A stretch of DNA of 64,000 nucleotides from Phycisphaerae bacterium (lineage in GTDB: Bacteria; Planctomycetota; Phycisphaerae; UBA1845; Fen-1342), in assembly GCA_028277645.1 (NCBI GenBank), contig JANQFV010000002.1:1-64000 (forward strand). The letters run 5' to 3'. A program made the position numbers and the translations under genes. This document shows, in pieces, positions 41,831 to 50,549 of the stretch. Each line of letters begins with the position of its first letter. Within the stretch, counting starts at the first letter, position 1. The notes under the pieces are model-generated. The model was not told where the DNA came from and searched no databases. It worked only from the letters and a program-made list of their open reading frames with translations.

Positions 41831-43653
41831 GACGCGGCCTCCCACTCCTGCAGGTCGGCCTCGGCCCGCTGCAGTTCTTCGGGGCTGATTCCGATGATGC
41901 CGGCGCCGCGCAGGTCGGCGGCGATCGCGCGGAACGGGTCGATTACCTGCCGTTCCGCGAACGCGGCCACAGCGGCCTTCTGGCGCTGCTTCAAGTCGTG
42001 GGCGGCACGGCGCATCTCGAGTCCGGCGGCGCCTTCCATGAGCAGCGACGAGAGCGCGAACGCGGTCGGGGCCCAGACCGCGTCGAGCGCGGACAGCCCG
42101 CCGCTCTTGAACGCCAACAGGAGTGCGCCGGCGTCGATGGAAGTCCGGGCGGTACGCAGCATGGTCAAGCGGGTCGGATGGCGCTGCAGCTCGCGGTAGA
42201 GCTGGTCCGCAGTCTGGCGCACCTCGCGCTGCACGTCGGCGTTGTGCGCGGTCAGCGCTTCGTCGAAGCGTTGCCGCATTGCGTCCAGCGTTTGTTCGAG
42301 GTGCTGAGCCATCGCGTTCCAGAGCGGAGCGGTCCTGTTCGGGGCTGCGCCGCGCCGGGCTGATTCACGCAGCAGATGCGTGCAGAGCGTGTCGAAGGCG
42401 TCGAGCAGGATGCCGGCCTCGGGGCCGAGCGCGTGCGGCGCCGTGCCGGTGCGGCGTACAGGCAGCAACGATTTGCCGGCTGACCAGAGTTGTCGGGCCG
42501 GCCACGTGACCACGTTGCGCACCGTTGAGATTGCCCCGCCGACGCGCGGGATCTCGAGCAGGTCCAGGAGTTCGAGCGTAGCGCGGCGGAAGGCGTCGTA
42601 GCGCTGCGGGTGTTCCAGATAGTCGCGCACGTATGTATCAAGAAACTCGGCGGCTTCGTGCTGTATGAGCTGCTCCCAGGTTTGCAGCGCAGTGTGCTCG
42701 GCGCGGACCGGCGCGAGCCAGTGCTCCCAATGGGCGCGCAGCAAGGCGCGTACGCCGGCGGCCCGGTTCGCGTCGTCGGTCGCCTTCAAAGAGCCTCGGA
42801 TCGTCGAGCGCAATTGATCGGCGGTGCCGCTCGTTGCGTTCCAGTTTCCGCTGGCGATGTCGAGTTCATGCGGAACGGTCTCGACGGGAACGGGGCCCCA
42901 GGATTCTCCGAGCGTACGCAGGCGCTCTTTCAATGACTGCACGACGACCCGCGAGTCGTGCGGCAGCTTGTTGACGATGATCAGCAGCGGACGGCCGAGG
43001 GGGGCGAGCAGTTCGAGCCAGCGCCAGACCGCAAGGTCGGAGTACTTCTCCTTGCTCACGACCAGCACAAATAGATCCGCGAGCGCGGCGACGTTGAGCA
43101 GGCCGGGGGCGTACTCGCGCGCGGCCAGCGAATCGAAATCGGGTGTGTCCCAGATGGTGCAGGGGGCCAGGTCGGCTGTGCCGCCACCGAAGAGGTCGGC
43201 GCCAGCGGTGGCGGGTACGAACGTACAGGCGAACGTCGCGAGCTTGTTCCGGGACAGGTCTTCGGCTGAGACGCGCTCAAGATCTGGGAACGATTCTTCG
43301 AGCCAGGCGCACTCGTCGCGGTCGAACGCGAGATGGAATCCCTGGGCATGCACGGTGAAACCGGCCAGGGGGCTGACCTCGGCGACATCCTTTCCGAGCA
43401 GAAGGTTCACCATCGTGCTCTTGCCGGCTTGCGTCGGGCCGATGACGGCGATCTGTGCGGGGCGGTTGGAACTTTCACACCATGGCTGATCGCGCAAGAC
43501 GGCCGCGGCGAGTGGTAACGCGATAGTGGCAAGGCTATCCATGTCCCCAACGCAGCGCTCGCTGCCGCGCGCGCTAAGCCGACCGATAAAGCCGGTGAGC
43601 CGGGCGGGCGCATTGGTCGGTGGCTGCTCGGAGCTCGTCTGGGAGTCGTTCAC
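41827..43653 (-). CDS. Dynamin-like GTPase, first of a tandem pair
   Basis: 608 residues from GTG 43653. G1 loop 'IAVIGPTQAGKSTMVNLLLG' (~residue 70-90), G3 'TIWDTPDFDSLA', G4 'LLIIVNKLPHDS'. The C-terminal half is long and helical with a hydrophobic stretch near 550-570 ('ALDAVWAPTAFALSSLLMEGA'). Coupled to the second GTPase by ATGA. Such side-by-side GTPases are typical of bacterial dynamin-like systems, which remodel membranes or respond to envelope damage or phage. No other known partner lies nearby. Confidence 0.78.
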   Translation of the reverse strand: MNDSQTSSEQPPTNAPARLTGFIGRLSARGSERCVGDMDSLATIALPLAAAVLRDQPWCESSNRPAQIAVIGPTQAGKSTMVNLLLGKDVAEVSPLAGFTVHAQGFHLAFDRDECAWLEESFPDLERVSAEDLSRNKLATFACTFVPATAGADLFGGGTADLAPCTIWDTPDFDSLAAREYAPGLLNVAALADLFVLVVSKEKYSDLAVWRWLELLAPLGRPLLIIVNKLPHDSRVVVQSLKERLRTLGESWGPVPVETVPHELDIASGNWNATSGTADQLRSTIRGSLKATDDANRAAGVRALLRAHWEHWLAPVRAEHTALQTWEQLIQHEAAEFLDTYVRDYLEHPQRYDAFRRATLELLDLLEIPRVGGAISTVRNVVTWPARQLWSAGKSLLPVRRTGTAPHALGPEAGILLDAFDTLCTHLLRESARRGAAPNRTAPLWNAMAQHLEQTLDAMRQRFDEALTAHNADVQREVRQTADQLYRELQRHPTRLTMLRTARTSIDAGALLLAFKSGGLSALDAVWAPTAFALSSLLMEGAAGLEMRRAAHDLKQRQKAAVAAFAERQVIDPFRAIAADLRGAGIIGISPEELQRAEADLQEWEAAS

Positions 43654-43701
43654 GATGCGGTATTCTGCCGTAAGCGGGATGCGTTCGATACCCCGCGCAA
43701 T

Positions 43702-43730
43702 TTGCGGGGGGCCGAATAGCTACCTATACT
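43702..43730 (+). promoter_or_regulatory. Putative promoter of the FmdB-membrane protein operon
   Basis: TTGCGG (43702-43707) and TATACT (43725-43730) with a 17-base spacer, followed by GC. The -35 box lies in the right arm of a small inverted repeat (CCCCGC...GCGGGG, 43691-43709). Start codons are 34-40 bases downstream. Confidence 0.45.
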
Positions 43731-43769
43731 GCCGCGGCGGCCCATTCGGGCGCAACGGAGACGATGATC

Positions 43770-43997
43770 GTGCCCATTTACGAGTACCAGTGCAGCGACT
43801 GTGCGCGGGAGTTCGAGGAGCTCATTCGCAACGACCGCGAAGAGCGCAAGCTCACCTGCCCGAAGTGTGGCAGCGCGCAGATCAGCCGCAAGCTCAGCGC
43901 GTTCGCCGCGCATGCCGCGAGTGCCAAGCCCGCGCCGCCGGCCGGTGGTTGCGGTAATTGCGGCGGTCCGGACGGGGCGTGTCCGTTTAACACGTGA
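43770..43997 (+). CDS. FmdB-family zinc ribbon protein
   Basis: 75 residues. GTG at 43770 gives the canonical family N-terminus M-P-I-Y-E-Y, preferred over the in-frame ATG six bases upstream; GGAG lies before both. Two C-x-x-C knuckles ('YQCSDCARE' and 'LTCPKCGSAQISRKLS') bind one zinc, followed by an Ala/Pro-rich tail with an extra 'GCGNCGG'. FmdB proteins are small putative regulators of unknown target. Its stop overlaps the next gene start as GTGA. Confidence 0.85.
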   Translation: MPIYEYQCSDCAREFEELIRNDREERKLTCPKCGSAQISRKLSAFAAHAASAKPAPPAGGCGNCGGPDGACPFNT

Positions 43998-44518
43998 TCA
44001 TCTCTCGCAGGGAGCCAAGCTTGCCGGCCAGGAAATCGACCAGCGCAGATACAACAACTCGCTCAATCCAGGCGGGATTGGCGGCGTGGGTGATTCCGGG
44101 CGCGGGTCATTTCGTGCTCGGACATCGCGGCCTCGCGATCGTGTTCTTCGTGGCGATTACGTTTCCGTATACGGTCGGGCTGGCGCTGGGCGGGGTGGCG
44201 AACTTCGCGAATCCGCGTGTGAACAAGTGGTTGTTTCTCGCCGAGTTGCCGGTGGGCGGCTACACCGTGCCGGCGTATATGGCGAGCCGGTCGGTCGAGC
44301 GGGACCTGCAACGGCGGGCGCAGCGCGGCGAGGAGATCGACGTGCGGGATTACTACGCGTACTTCCCGGCGTCGGACGTGGCGCAGATCTATCTCGCGAC
44401 AGCCGGCTTGCTGAACATCCTGGCGATTCTGGACGCGATCGCCCGGGCCCAGACCGGTGGGCTACCGACGTTTCACCGGCAGCTACAACCATCGGCGCAG
44501 GAGGGGGCAGACGGATGA
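43994..44518 (+). CDS. Membrane protein with TM2-like motif, function unknown
   Basis: 174 residues from GTG 43994. 'AGLAAWVIPGAGHFVLGHRGLAIVFFVAI' has the P-G-x-G-H-F-x-x-G turn between two helices that marks TM2-type and related small planctomycete membrane proteins; further hydrophobic segments follow near 65-90 and 135-150. The C-terminus contains 'EEIDVRDYYAYFPASDVAQ'. It lies in a three-gene unit (GTGA overlap upstream, ATGA downstream). Confidence 0.7.
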   Translation: MIISRREPSLPARKSTSADTTTRSIQAGLAAWVIPGAGHFVLGHRGLAIVFFVAITFPYTVGLALGGVANFANPRVNKWLFLAELPVGGYTVPAYMASRSVERDLQRRAQRGEEIDVRDYYAYFPASDVAQIYLATAGLLNILAILDAIARAQTGGLPTFHRQLQPSAQEGADG

Positions 44519-44769
44519 CCACGTGGGTGCTCGCGCTACCACTGGCGATGATCTTCGTGAATCCGCTGCCGTTTCCGGCCTGGGCGCGGTTGTGGATGTT
44601 GCTGCCGCTGGTGGCGTGTGTGGCGGCGGTCTATCGAGCGACACGCGTGCGTCATGTCCGCGAGATGCCGCGGGCGACAGTATTTACGTTCATTAACATC
44701 GTGGTCGGGATGGGGCTGATCGCGCTGGCGTTCTATGTTGTCACCGAAGTCGTGCGGCGCTGGCACTGA
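44515..44769 (+). CDS. Small two/three-helix membrane protein
   Basis: 84 residues beginning at an ATG that overlaps the previous stop as ATGA; the frame is hidden in a longer open frame that starts upstream. Hydrophobic helices: 'WVLALPLAMIFVNPLPF', 'LWMLLPLVACVAAVY' and 'FINIVVGMGLIALAFYVVT', with a basic loop 'RATRVRHVREMPR' between. No family recognised. The overlap and the clean alternation of helices support a real gene, probably working with the membrane protein before it. Confidence 0.65.
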   Translation: MTTWVLALPLAMIFVNPLPFPAWARLWMLLPLVACVAAVYRATRVRHVREMPRATVFTFINIVVGMGLIALAFYVVTEVVRRWH

Positions 44770-44788
44770 GCGCGGGGGGTTAACCACA

Positions 44789-45895
44789 TCACAGACGGGA
44801 CTGAATCGGCAGGACGATGTCGAAGCGCGCGCCGCGCCCCGGGATGTTCGCGGCGGTGACCACGCCGTGCATCTCACCAACCAGGCCATGTACGACGGCC
44901 AGGCCCATGCCGGCGTTGCGCCCGGTGCCTGCCCCGAGTTCGCCCTTGGTCGTGAAGAATGGTTCGAAGACGTGCTCGAGATCTGAAGCGGTGATGCCGC
45001 GTCCGGTGTCCTCGATGGTAACGCACACGCTGGCCTCGTCGCGTCTGGCCAGTGTGACGCTGAGCGTACCGCCGCCGGGCATGGCTTCGAGCGCATTGTC
45101 GACGATGTTCTGTAGAACGATCGTGAACTGGTCGCGCCGAATGGGAACCGTAGGGATCAGTTGCCAATCCACCAACAGCTTGATGTTGTGCTGGTTCAGG
45201 TGTTCCTCGATCTGATCGAAGAAGTACAGCACGGTTTCGGTCAGGTCGGCCTGGTCGCCCTCGTGGTGGTCGGCCTGGGCAAAGGTCAGGAGTTGCCGCG
45301 TGATGTTTGCCGCGCGCGATACGGCCTCGGCGGTACGCTGCAGCGCGCGACGCATTGCCGAGACCGTGTTCATGTTGATCGCGTACTCGACGCTGGTGGC
45401 GATGCTGCACAGCAGGTTGTTGTAATGGTGGGCGACCGCACCGGACAGACCGCCCAGCGACGCCAGGCGCTCGCGCTCTTTGAGTGAGCGACGAAGCCGG
45501 ATGCGCTCCGTGATGTCACGGAACCAGAGCGACACACCGTGGAGTTGCTCATCGGCGTCCAGCACGGGCGTAAACCAGACGGCGTATTCGAGCGGTTCGT
45601 CGACCGTGCCGCCCAGGCGCGAACGGAACTCCGTTGCCTCGAATGAAGTTCGCACCGTTTCAATGATGGCGTCGACGGCGGCGCGATCGCGGGTGGGAAA
45701 GAGCTCGTGTGCCGGGTGTCCGGGACGCAGGACACCAGCGCCGAAGAGGCGGTTGGCGGCGGTGTTACCGGCGACGATCTCGCCATCCGGGCGGCAGGCG
45801 ACGATGGCGAAACCGGCCCCGATGAAGAGACCCTCGAGGTAGGTCGGGTCGAGCCGGGCCACTTGTTTGTCTTGTCTAGTCACGGAAGGCGACAT
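44789..45895 (-). CDS. PAS-domain sensor histidine kinase
   Basis: 368 residues. PAS domain at ~20-135 ('GLFIGAGFAIVACRPDGEIVAGNTAANRLFG' to 'GVSLWFRDITER'), then a phosphoacceptor segment 'GLSGAVAHHYNNLLCSIAT' with the His of the NtrB-like H-box. ATP-binding blocks: N 'NIVDNALEAMPGGG', G1 'EDTGRGI', F 'FEPFFTTK', G2 'GTGRNAGMGLAVVHGL'. No membrane helix, so a cytoplasmic sensor. No response regulator is beside it. Overlaps the upstream lipoprotein gene by 20 bases if ATG 45895 is used; an in-frame GTG at 45883 would cut this to 8. Confidence 0.9.
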   Translation of the reverse strand: MSPSVTRQDKQVARLDPTYLEGLFIGAGFAIVACRPDGEIVAGNTAANRLFGAGVLRPGHPAHELFPTRDRAAVDAIIETVRTSFEATEFRSRLGGTVDEPLEYAVWFTPVLDADEQLHGVSLWFRDITERIRLRRSLKERERLASLGGLSGAVAHHYNNLLCSIATSVEYAINMNTVSAMRRALQRTAEAVSRAANITRQLLTFAQADHHEGDQADLTETVLYFFDQIEEHLNQHNIKLLVDWQLIPTVPIRRDQFTIVLQNIVDNALEAMPGGGTLSVTLARRDEASVCVTIEDTGRGITASDLEHVFEPFFTTKGELGAGTGRNAGMGLAVVHGLVGEMHGVVTAANIPGRGARFDIVLPIQSRL

Positions 45896-46781
45896 AAGTC
45901 ATATCCGGTCGCAGAAAGACGTACGAATCATACGCGGTACCATCGAGTTCCTGCACAAGGAATGCTTGGCCGACCATACCCGCGACATCGGCGCGCTCGC
46001 CGGGGGCCAACATCAGGAAATCGCCGTTCGTTATGGGAACCAACAGAGAAGCGGTGCTGAACGCGCGTCCGGAGTACTTGGGCAATTGGGTAAACCCGGC
46101 TTCGTTGCGAACCCAGCGCCAGCCGTCGAGGCGCTGACGCACCTCCGGGACGAGGGCAAGTTGAATGCGGGCTGGGTCTTCGAGATCGAGTTCATAGGAG
46201 ACGCGCAGGACGTTGCGGCTGGCCGGCCAGGTCTCGCCGGTGAGCACGCCGTCGTCCGCCATGAAGAAGAGTGTCTGCTCGCGCGGCTTGGCGTCGAGCT
46301 CGAGTGCGAGCGGATAGCCGGACGGAATGCGGACCGGATTGAGCACGACGGTGCGGAGTCCGTCGACGGCGTCAAGCGCAGCCTTGACGGCGTCCCACCA
46401 GTGGGCGTGGCCCACGCCGACGCGCAGCCCGTTTTCGTGTAGGCGACGCTGCGTGGAGGCGTCGAGCACGTCTTCGCGCAGGTGATTCCAGAGTGGCGCG
46501 ACCCGGTCTTTCGCTGCGCGGGGGATTTGAACGTGCAGCACCGTGAGCACGACGTCATAGCGCCGACTGTGCTGTGTGTTGGTTGTGTCGTCCGGGTTGC
46601 TGACGAGCAACTCGACGGGGCTTGTGGGTTCGGCACTGGAAACGGGCGTCGCGACGGCGGGGGTAGTGCTGGGCTGCGCCGGCTGGCACGCGCCGGCCAC
46701 CAGCGCGAAAAGCGCGCTGCACATTAACCAGTTCAGCCCGCGTCGGTGTCTGGTGAAAAGCCCGCTACGGTTATGCTGCAT
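45876..46781 (-). CDS. Lipoprotein of unknown function
   Basis: 301 residues. Basic N-terminus then 'LMCSALFALVAGAC' with a probable lipidated Cys, and a Thr/Pro/Ser-rich linker ('QPSTTPAVATPVSSAEPTSP'). The body looks like an alpha/beta globular domain ('RYDVVLTVLHVQIPRAAKDR', 'TLFFMADDGVLTGETWP', 'NVLRVSYELDLEDPARIQLALVPEVR'). No family recognised. It is co-transcribed with the downstream histidine kinase (overlap), so it might sense or act in the same envelope response. Confidence 0.65.
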   Translation of the reverse strand: MQHNRSGLFTRHRRGLNWLMCSALFALVAGACQPAQPSTTPAVATPVSSAEPTSPVELLVSNPDDTTNTQHSRRYDVVLTVLHVQIPRAAKDRVAPLWNHLREDVLDASTQRRLHENGLRVGVGHAHWWDAVKAALDAVDGLRTVVLNPVRIPSGYPLALELDAKPREQTLFFMADDGVLTGETWPASRNVLRVSYELDLEDPARIQLALVPEVRQRLDGWRWVRNEAGFTQLPKYSGRAFSTASLLVPITNGDFLMLAPGERADVAGMVGQAFLVQELDGTAYDSYVFLRPDMTYVAFRD

Positions 46782-46900
46782 AGAAGCTGCCCGACTGCTC
46801 GGGGCGCTGCAAAACCGCGCGTCGGCGAGACGATCCCTGCCGCTTGCGGACGCGCGCCCAATTCTCTGCCAGTTTAGAGTTTAGCGATTCCGGGGGCGAA

Positions 46901-47635
46901 TTACCACTGCGCCTCTTCGAACGCGCCGAGCGCTGGCCCCTTGGGTTTGCGCCCCATCTCTTTCGCGAGCACCGCGGCGAGCGTCATGTCCCCCGGCGTG
47001 GTGATCTTGAGGTTGCGGCGATCAGACTCGACGATCGCGACAGCGTGGCCGGAGCGCTCGACGACTTCAGCATCGTCGGTCGGCTCGGCGTCGGTGGCTA
47101 GGTCCGAATATGCCTTCATCAGAACGTCGCGCTTGAATACCTGTGGCGTCTGTGCTTCGAAGAGGCCGAGACGCGACACGGTCTCGTCGATCATGCCGGA
47201 CTCGGCTACACGCTTGATGGTGCCCGTCAGTGGTGCGGCGAGGATCGCCGCGCCGGTCTTTCCCGCTTCGGTGAACACCTGGTCGATCCATGATTGCAGC
47301 ACGCACGGCCGGACGGCGTCGTGGATACACACCAGGTCCGCGGTGTCGTCCAGTACCTCCAATGCCAGGCGGACCGAGGCGAAACGCTCCGCGCCGCCTT
47401 TGACCAGCTTGATACCCATCAACATGAGGTTGGCGGCGTACTTCTCACGAACGACGTCGTGATCCTCGGGCGCGACTGCCAGAATAGTCTGGCAGACGTC
47501 ATCGCGGTTGATGAACAGTTCGACGGCGCGAATGAAGACGGGGCGGTTATCCAGCAGTGCGAAGGGCTTCTTTACGTCCCCGCCAAACCGCTTGCCGGCA
47601 CCGGCCGCGGGAATGATCACTGCGACTTTGGACAT
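46901..47635 (-). CDS. ispD: 2-C-methyl-D-erythritol 4-phosphate cytidylyltransferase
   Basis: 244 residues; couples CTP to MEP in the non-mevalonate isoprenoid pathway. 'VIIPAAGAGKRFGGDVKKPFALL' is the CTP-binding N-terminus with the conserved Arg and Lys, 'VCIHDAVRPCV' the central motif, 'LTGTIKRV' and 'EAQTPQVFKRDVL' the MEP-binding blocks, and 'TDDAEVVE' near the end is standard. GGAGG precedes ATG 47635. The C-terminus is ~15 residues longer than usual. Alone on the minus strand. Confidence 0.93.
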   Translation of the reverse strand: MSKVAVIIPAAGAGKRFGGDVKKPFALLDNRPVFIRAVELFINRDDVCQTILAVAPEDHDVVREKYAANLMLMGIKLVKGGAERFASVRLALEVLDDTADLVCIHDAVRPCVLQSWIDQVFTEAGKTGAAILAAPLTGTIKRVAESGMIDETVSRLGLFEAQTPQVFKRDVLMKAYSDLATDAEPTDDAEVVERSGHAVAIVESDRRNLKITTPGDMTLAAVLAKEMGRKPKGPALGAFEEAQW

Positions 47636-47729
47636 GGCTGATCCTCCAGTGCCTGCCGATCGTCAACGTCGAGTACCTTGCGGGCTGTACAACGACCGGT
47701 CAAGGGTATCTCTGGTAACCGGCCGGGGT

Positions 47730-47735
47730 TATACT
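47730..47735 (+). promoter_or_regulatory. Putative -10 element before the FlgI-like gene
   Basis: TATACT followed by GC, 107 bases before the ATG; no clear -35. Same hexamer and context as before dut, nadK and the FmdB gene. It would drive the whole 47.8-53.4 kb operon. Confidence 0.33.
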
Positions 47736-47841
47736 GCGAGCGCGATTGGGGAGTGGTGCCGACGCGTGCCGCGTAGTGCCGCCGATCGCAGCCTCCCGCC
47801 GCGGGACACGCGCCGTCACTCCCTGGACTGAGGACCCGGCC

Positions 47842-49671
47842 ATGCACCCCAAGCCGATGATGCGAATGATCATCCCGCCGTGTGTCGTGCTCAGCGCCCT
47901 GCTGACCGGTTGCGAGAGCGGGAAGCGGAAAGAACTGCCCCCCGAGCCACCGCCGCCTCAGCGCACGGAAGCGGCCGGTGAAGTCGCGCGGGGCACGGTG
48001 GGGGCTGAGACCCTGCTCGTGAACGTCGATCCGCAAGCACTGCGCGGATTCGGGCTGGTCATCGGACTGGACGGCAGGGGCAGCAGCGATTGTCCGACAG
48101 TGATCCGCGATTACCTGATCGACTTTATGACGAAACAGGTGGGACCGCAGAGCGGCGACGACAAGCGCATCAAAGCACCCGGACAGCTCATCGACTCCGA
48201 AGACACGGCGATTGTGCAGGTCGTAGGGTATGTGCCGGCCGGCTCACGTCGCGGGACGCGGATTGACCTGTACGTGACGGCGCTGCGCGGGACAGCGACT
48301 GAGTCGCTTAAGGGCGGGATGCTGTTGCCCACTGAGCTGCGGTTTTTCGATCAGTCCGCCAGCGGTCGCGGCCTGATCGCGGGTGCTGTTCTGGGCGAGG
48401 CTGGCGGGCCGATCTTCGTGAATCCGGTGCCACCGCCGGAAGCGTCCGAAGATGCGATTGATCCACGGCGCGGCGTGATTCTGGGAGGTGGACGTTGCAC
48501 CCAATCGCGGGATGTGCGCTTGCGCCTGATGCGGCCGGCGTATCAAACGGCGCGCCGGATCGAACGACGCATCAACGAGCGATTCGGCCAGAACCCGCCG
48601 GTGGCAGATGCGGAGAGCCGCGGCTACGTGACGCTGCGGACGCCTCCGAAGTACAGCCGCCAGCCGCAGCGTTTTCGCGACGTGGCGGTGTTTGTGACGC
48701 TGGACAACAATCCTGCCGCGCGCGAGCGAAAATGGCGCGAGTTGGCATCGCTGGTTGCGGCGGGCGGTGCCCCCCTGGAGGCGATCGCGCGTTGTTGGGA
48801 GGCTGGGGGGCGCAGCGTGATTCCGTACATAAATTCGTTCTACGACGATCGGGATGCCAACCTGCGCTATTACGCGGCGCGCGCTGGCGTGCGGCTCGCC
48901 GATCCAGTGGCGGTTCCCGCGCTGGCCGACATTGCGGCGAACGCCGACCATCCGCAGCAATTGGCGGCGATCGAGGAGTTGGGGAATTCGGACTCGCCAC
49001 AAGCTGCGGTACGGCTCATCCCGCTGTTGGATGACCCACAGACGCGCGTGCGGATTGCGGCGTACGAGGCGTTGTTGCGGCGCAGCCATCCGGGAATTCG
49101 CTCGGTGCCGTTCCGGGACATCATCGACCGGACGCAGCTCAACTTCATACTGGACGTTGTGGATTGCGAGGGGCCGCCGTTGGTGTACGTGCGCCAGACA
49201 CGGCTGCCACGGATCGCGGTTTTCGGGCGGGCAGTGCCCGTGCTGCCGCCGGTGTTTTATTCCGATCCCGGCGACGCCGTCACGCTCGTGACGGCCGAAG
49301 GGTCCGATGAGCTGCGCTTGTACGCAAAAGCGCATGGGTGGATGTCGGAAGAAATCCGCGTGCCGCCGAGCGTGGATGAGCTCATTGAAGCGATGGCGAG
49401 CTTGCCGTTACATGATGCGGCGAATCAGCTTGAGGGGATCGGCTTGTCGTACTCACACGTGGTGCGGGTGCTGGCGCGGCTCTGTCGGGACGAGGTGATT
49501 CCGGCGCCGCTGGTGCTCGAGCGCATTGGTCCGATCGATTGGGGCGAGCCGGCCGAGATGCCCGAGCGGCCGGAAGCGGACGAAACGGATTCTGAACTGG
49601 ATGATTGGTCTGTGCCCATGCCTGAGGAGATGGATGAGCCGGTGATAGATCTGCGTGAGGAGGGATCGTGA
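47842..49671 (+). CDS. FlgI (flagellar P-ring)-like lipoprotein with HEAT repeats
   Basis: 609 residues from ATG 47842. Lipoprotein signal 'VVLSALLTGC' (Cys 24). Residues ~55-290 follow FlgI: 'ALRGFGLVIGLDGRGSSD', 'DTAIVQVVGYVPAGSRRGTR', 'IDLYVTALRGTATESLKGGM', 'GRCTQSRDVRLRLMRPAYQT' and 'IERRINERFGQNPPVADAES'. HEAT units follow at ~330-410 ('LRYYAARAGVRLADPVAVPALADIA'), then an unknown C-terminal domain and acidic tail. FlgI is normally a secreted ~365-residue ring protein in a flagellar operon; here it is lipidated and sits before rluB, so a non-flagellar envelope ring or scaffold is inferred. Confidence 0.78.
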   Translation: MHPKPMMRMIIPPCVVLSALLTGCESGKRKELPPEPPPPQRTEAAGEVARGTVGAETLLVNVDPQALRGFGLVIGLDGRGSSDCPTVIRDYLIDFMTKQVGPQSGDDKRIKAPGQLIDSEDTAIVQVVGYVPAGSRRGTRIDLYVTALRGTATESLKGGMLLPTELRFFDQSASGRGLIAGAVLGEAGGPIFVNPVPPPEASEDAIDPRRGVILGGGRCTQSRDVRLRLMRPAYQTARRIERRINERFGQNPPVADAESRGYVTLRTPPKYSRQPQRFRDVAVFVTLDNNPAARERKWRELASLVAAGGAPLEAIARCWEAGGRSVIPYINSFYDDRDANLRYYAARAGVRLADPVAVPALADIAANADHPQQLAAIEELGNSDSPQAAVRLIPLLDDPQTRVRIAAYEALLRRSHPGIRSVPFRDIIDRTQLNFILDVVDCEGPPLVYVRQTRLPRIAVFGRAVPVLPPVFYSDPGDAVTLVTAEGSDELRLYAKAHGWMSEEIRVPPSVDELIEAMASLPLHDAANQLEGIGLSYSHVVRVLARLCRDEVIPAPLVLERIGPIDWGEPAEMPERPEADETDSELDDWSVPMPEEMDEPVIDLREEGS

Positions 49672-50537
49672 GCCAGGCCGCACCTGCTCGGATGCGCTTG
49701 CAGAAGTTCCTTTCGGATGCCGGCGTCGCATCGCGCCGCCGCGCGGAGGAGCTGATTCTCGAAGGCCGCGTGCTGGTCAACGATGAGGTCGTTGAGGAGC
49801 TGCCGGCGTTCATTGACCCCAAGGCTGATCGCGTGATGGTGAACGGAGCAGTCGTTCGACCGCAGCGGCTAGAATACTTCATGATTCACAAGCCGGCCGG
49901 CGTAGTGTGCACGCACTATGACCGGGCGGGTCGGCCGCGGGCGGTGGACCTGCTGCCGGACCTGCCGATGCGCATGTTCCCCGTTGGCCGGCTGGATCTG
50001 GAGAGTACTGGCTTGCTGCTACTCACCAATGACGGCGAGCTCGCGCAGCAGTTGACGCATCCACGATATGGCGTGCCGAAGCAATATCGGGCGGAAGTGC
50101 GAGGCAAGGTCAGCAAGGAGCTGCCCGCAGCGATGAAAGCCGGGGTGTATCTATCCGAGGGCAAGGCGACCGCGAGCGAGGTCGAGATTGTCCGTACGGA
50201 GCGTGATCGCTCGATTCTGATGATCACGCTGCGGGAGGGCCGCAATCGGCAGGTCCGCCGGATGCTGGCGAAGCTCGGGCACAAGGTGAAGGCGCTGAAG
50301 CGCGTGCAGATCGGACCGATATCGTTGCGGCGACTGCCCCTTGGAGCGGCACGACGGTTATCGCCGAAGGAATTGGATGCGTTGCGGGCCGCAGTCGAGA
50401 CGGCGCGGCGTGCAACCGATTGCCGTGTGACTCGAAAGCGCAGCAAGGCGGCGCGGCGGCCGTCGGATCGGCTCAAACGTGCGGCGCCGCGTCCGAAGAG
50501 CGATGAGGACAAGCCGCGGCGACGGCTGATTACTTAG
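49668..50537 (+). CDS. rluB: 23S rRNA pseudouridine synthase, RluB/RsuA type
   Basis: 289 residues from GTG 49668 (GTGA overlap with the preceding stop). S4 RNA-binding domain at ~9-55 ('RLQKFLSDAGVASRRRAEEL'), then the catalytic block 'PVGRLDLESTGLLLLTNDG' whose Asp in G-R-L-D forms the covalent intermediate, and 'REGRNRQVRRMLAKLGHKV'. The last ~50 residues are a basic Arg/Lys/Ala tail, common in RluB-like proteins. Exact rRNA position (2605 in E. coli for RluB) is inferred from family. Confidence 0.9.
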   Translation: MSQAAPARMRLQKFLSDAGVASRRRAEELILEGRVLVNDEVVEELPAFIDPKADRVMVNGAVVRPQRLEYFMIHKPAGVVCTHYDRAGRPRAVDLLPDLPMRMFPVGRLDLESTGLLLLTNDGELAQQLTHPRYGVPKQYRAEVRGKVSKELPAAMKAGVYLSEGKATASEVEIVRTERDRSILMITLREGRNRQVRRMLAKLGHKVKALKRVQIGPISLRRLPLGAARRLSPKELDALRAAVETARRATDCRVTRKRSKAARRPSDRLKRAAPRPKSDEDKPRRRLIT

Positions 50538-50549
50538 CGCGAGTATGGC

